Source: CAZRIE01 sp964600075
Lineage (GTDB): Bacteria > Bacteroidota > Bacteroidia > Flavobacteriales > Flavobacteriaceae
Direction: 5' to 3'
Length of the DNA stretch: 32,268 nucleotides
Assembly (NCBI GenBank): GCA_964600075.1
Contig: CAZRIE010000041.1
Coordinates: 1 to 32,268, forward strand
Shown here: piece by piece, positions 32,214-32,268 of the stretch
Numbering within the stretch: position 1 is the stretch's first letter
Layout: the number at the start of each line of letters is the position of its first letter
Notes under the pieces: model-generated
Databases searched by the model: none
Seen by the model: only the letters and a program-made list of their open reading frames with translations
Told to the model about the DNA's origin: nothing
Program-made: the position numbers and the translations under genes

Positions 32214-32268
32214 CTCAGAATTTTAGATTGTCAAAGATACTTTTTAATGAGAATTTTTAACAGGAATT

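Overview
The window is about 32 kb of an AT-rich chromosome from a member of the Bacteroidota, most likely a marine Flavobacteriaceae. The evidence is two secreted proteins with type IX secretion (T9SS) sorting domains, a hybrid two-component sensor with a ligand-binding propeller, a eukaryote-like class Ia ribonucleotide reductase, a DUF3109 protein, and promoters matching the Bacteroidota form TAnnTTTG. No rRNA, complete tRNA, CRISPR array or intact insertion sequence was found.

Layout. Positions 1-7.2 kb are housekeeping: a quinone-oxidoreductase-like enzyme (+), an orphan TrpB-type enzyme (-), two tiny related membrane proteins (+), and nrdB-nrdA (-). Positions 7.4-15.4 kb are a surface-protein region, all on the minus strand. 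It holds two copies of a two-gene module (short T9SS-sorted protein, then a long repetitive secreted fibre-like protein), a small secreted protein that is almost only a Peptidase_S74 chaperone domain, a small membrane protein, and a 60-codon gene whose frame is intact only with a -1 shift at an A7 run.

Positions 16.1-21.6 kb are the most unusual part: five closely packed minus-strand genes with no signal peptides. In transcription order they encode a papain/C39-like cysteine-protease-like protein, a Mur ligase lacking the UDP-binding N-terminal domain, a propeller-like protein of unknown function, a short beta-rich/coiled-coil protein, and an endonuclease/exonuclease/phosphatase-fold enzyme. 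Diverged direct repeats of about 88 bp lie on both sides. Upstream are a small secreted protein and a 33-residue membrane protein.

Positions 23.0-27.1 kb encode one large hybrid two-component system protein (-). Positions 27.7-28.4 kb hold two small exported or membrane proteins (-). Positions 28.8-31.5 kb encode a LytTR response regulator and its TPR histidine kinase (+), and the window ends with a DUF3109 gene (-).

Regulation. Two promoters, one before the T9SS/fibre operon and one before the small secreted protein upstream of the five-gene cassette, share two copies of ATGTAACA exactly 21 bp apart, followed in both cases by 29 bp and a TA-CTTTGG/TAGTTTTGG -10 element. Paired direct repeats two helical turns apart are typical of LytTR regulators, and a LytTR system is encoded in the same window. 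The link between that regulator and these sites is inference.
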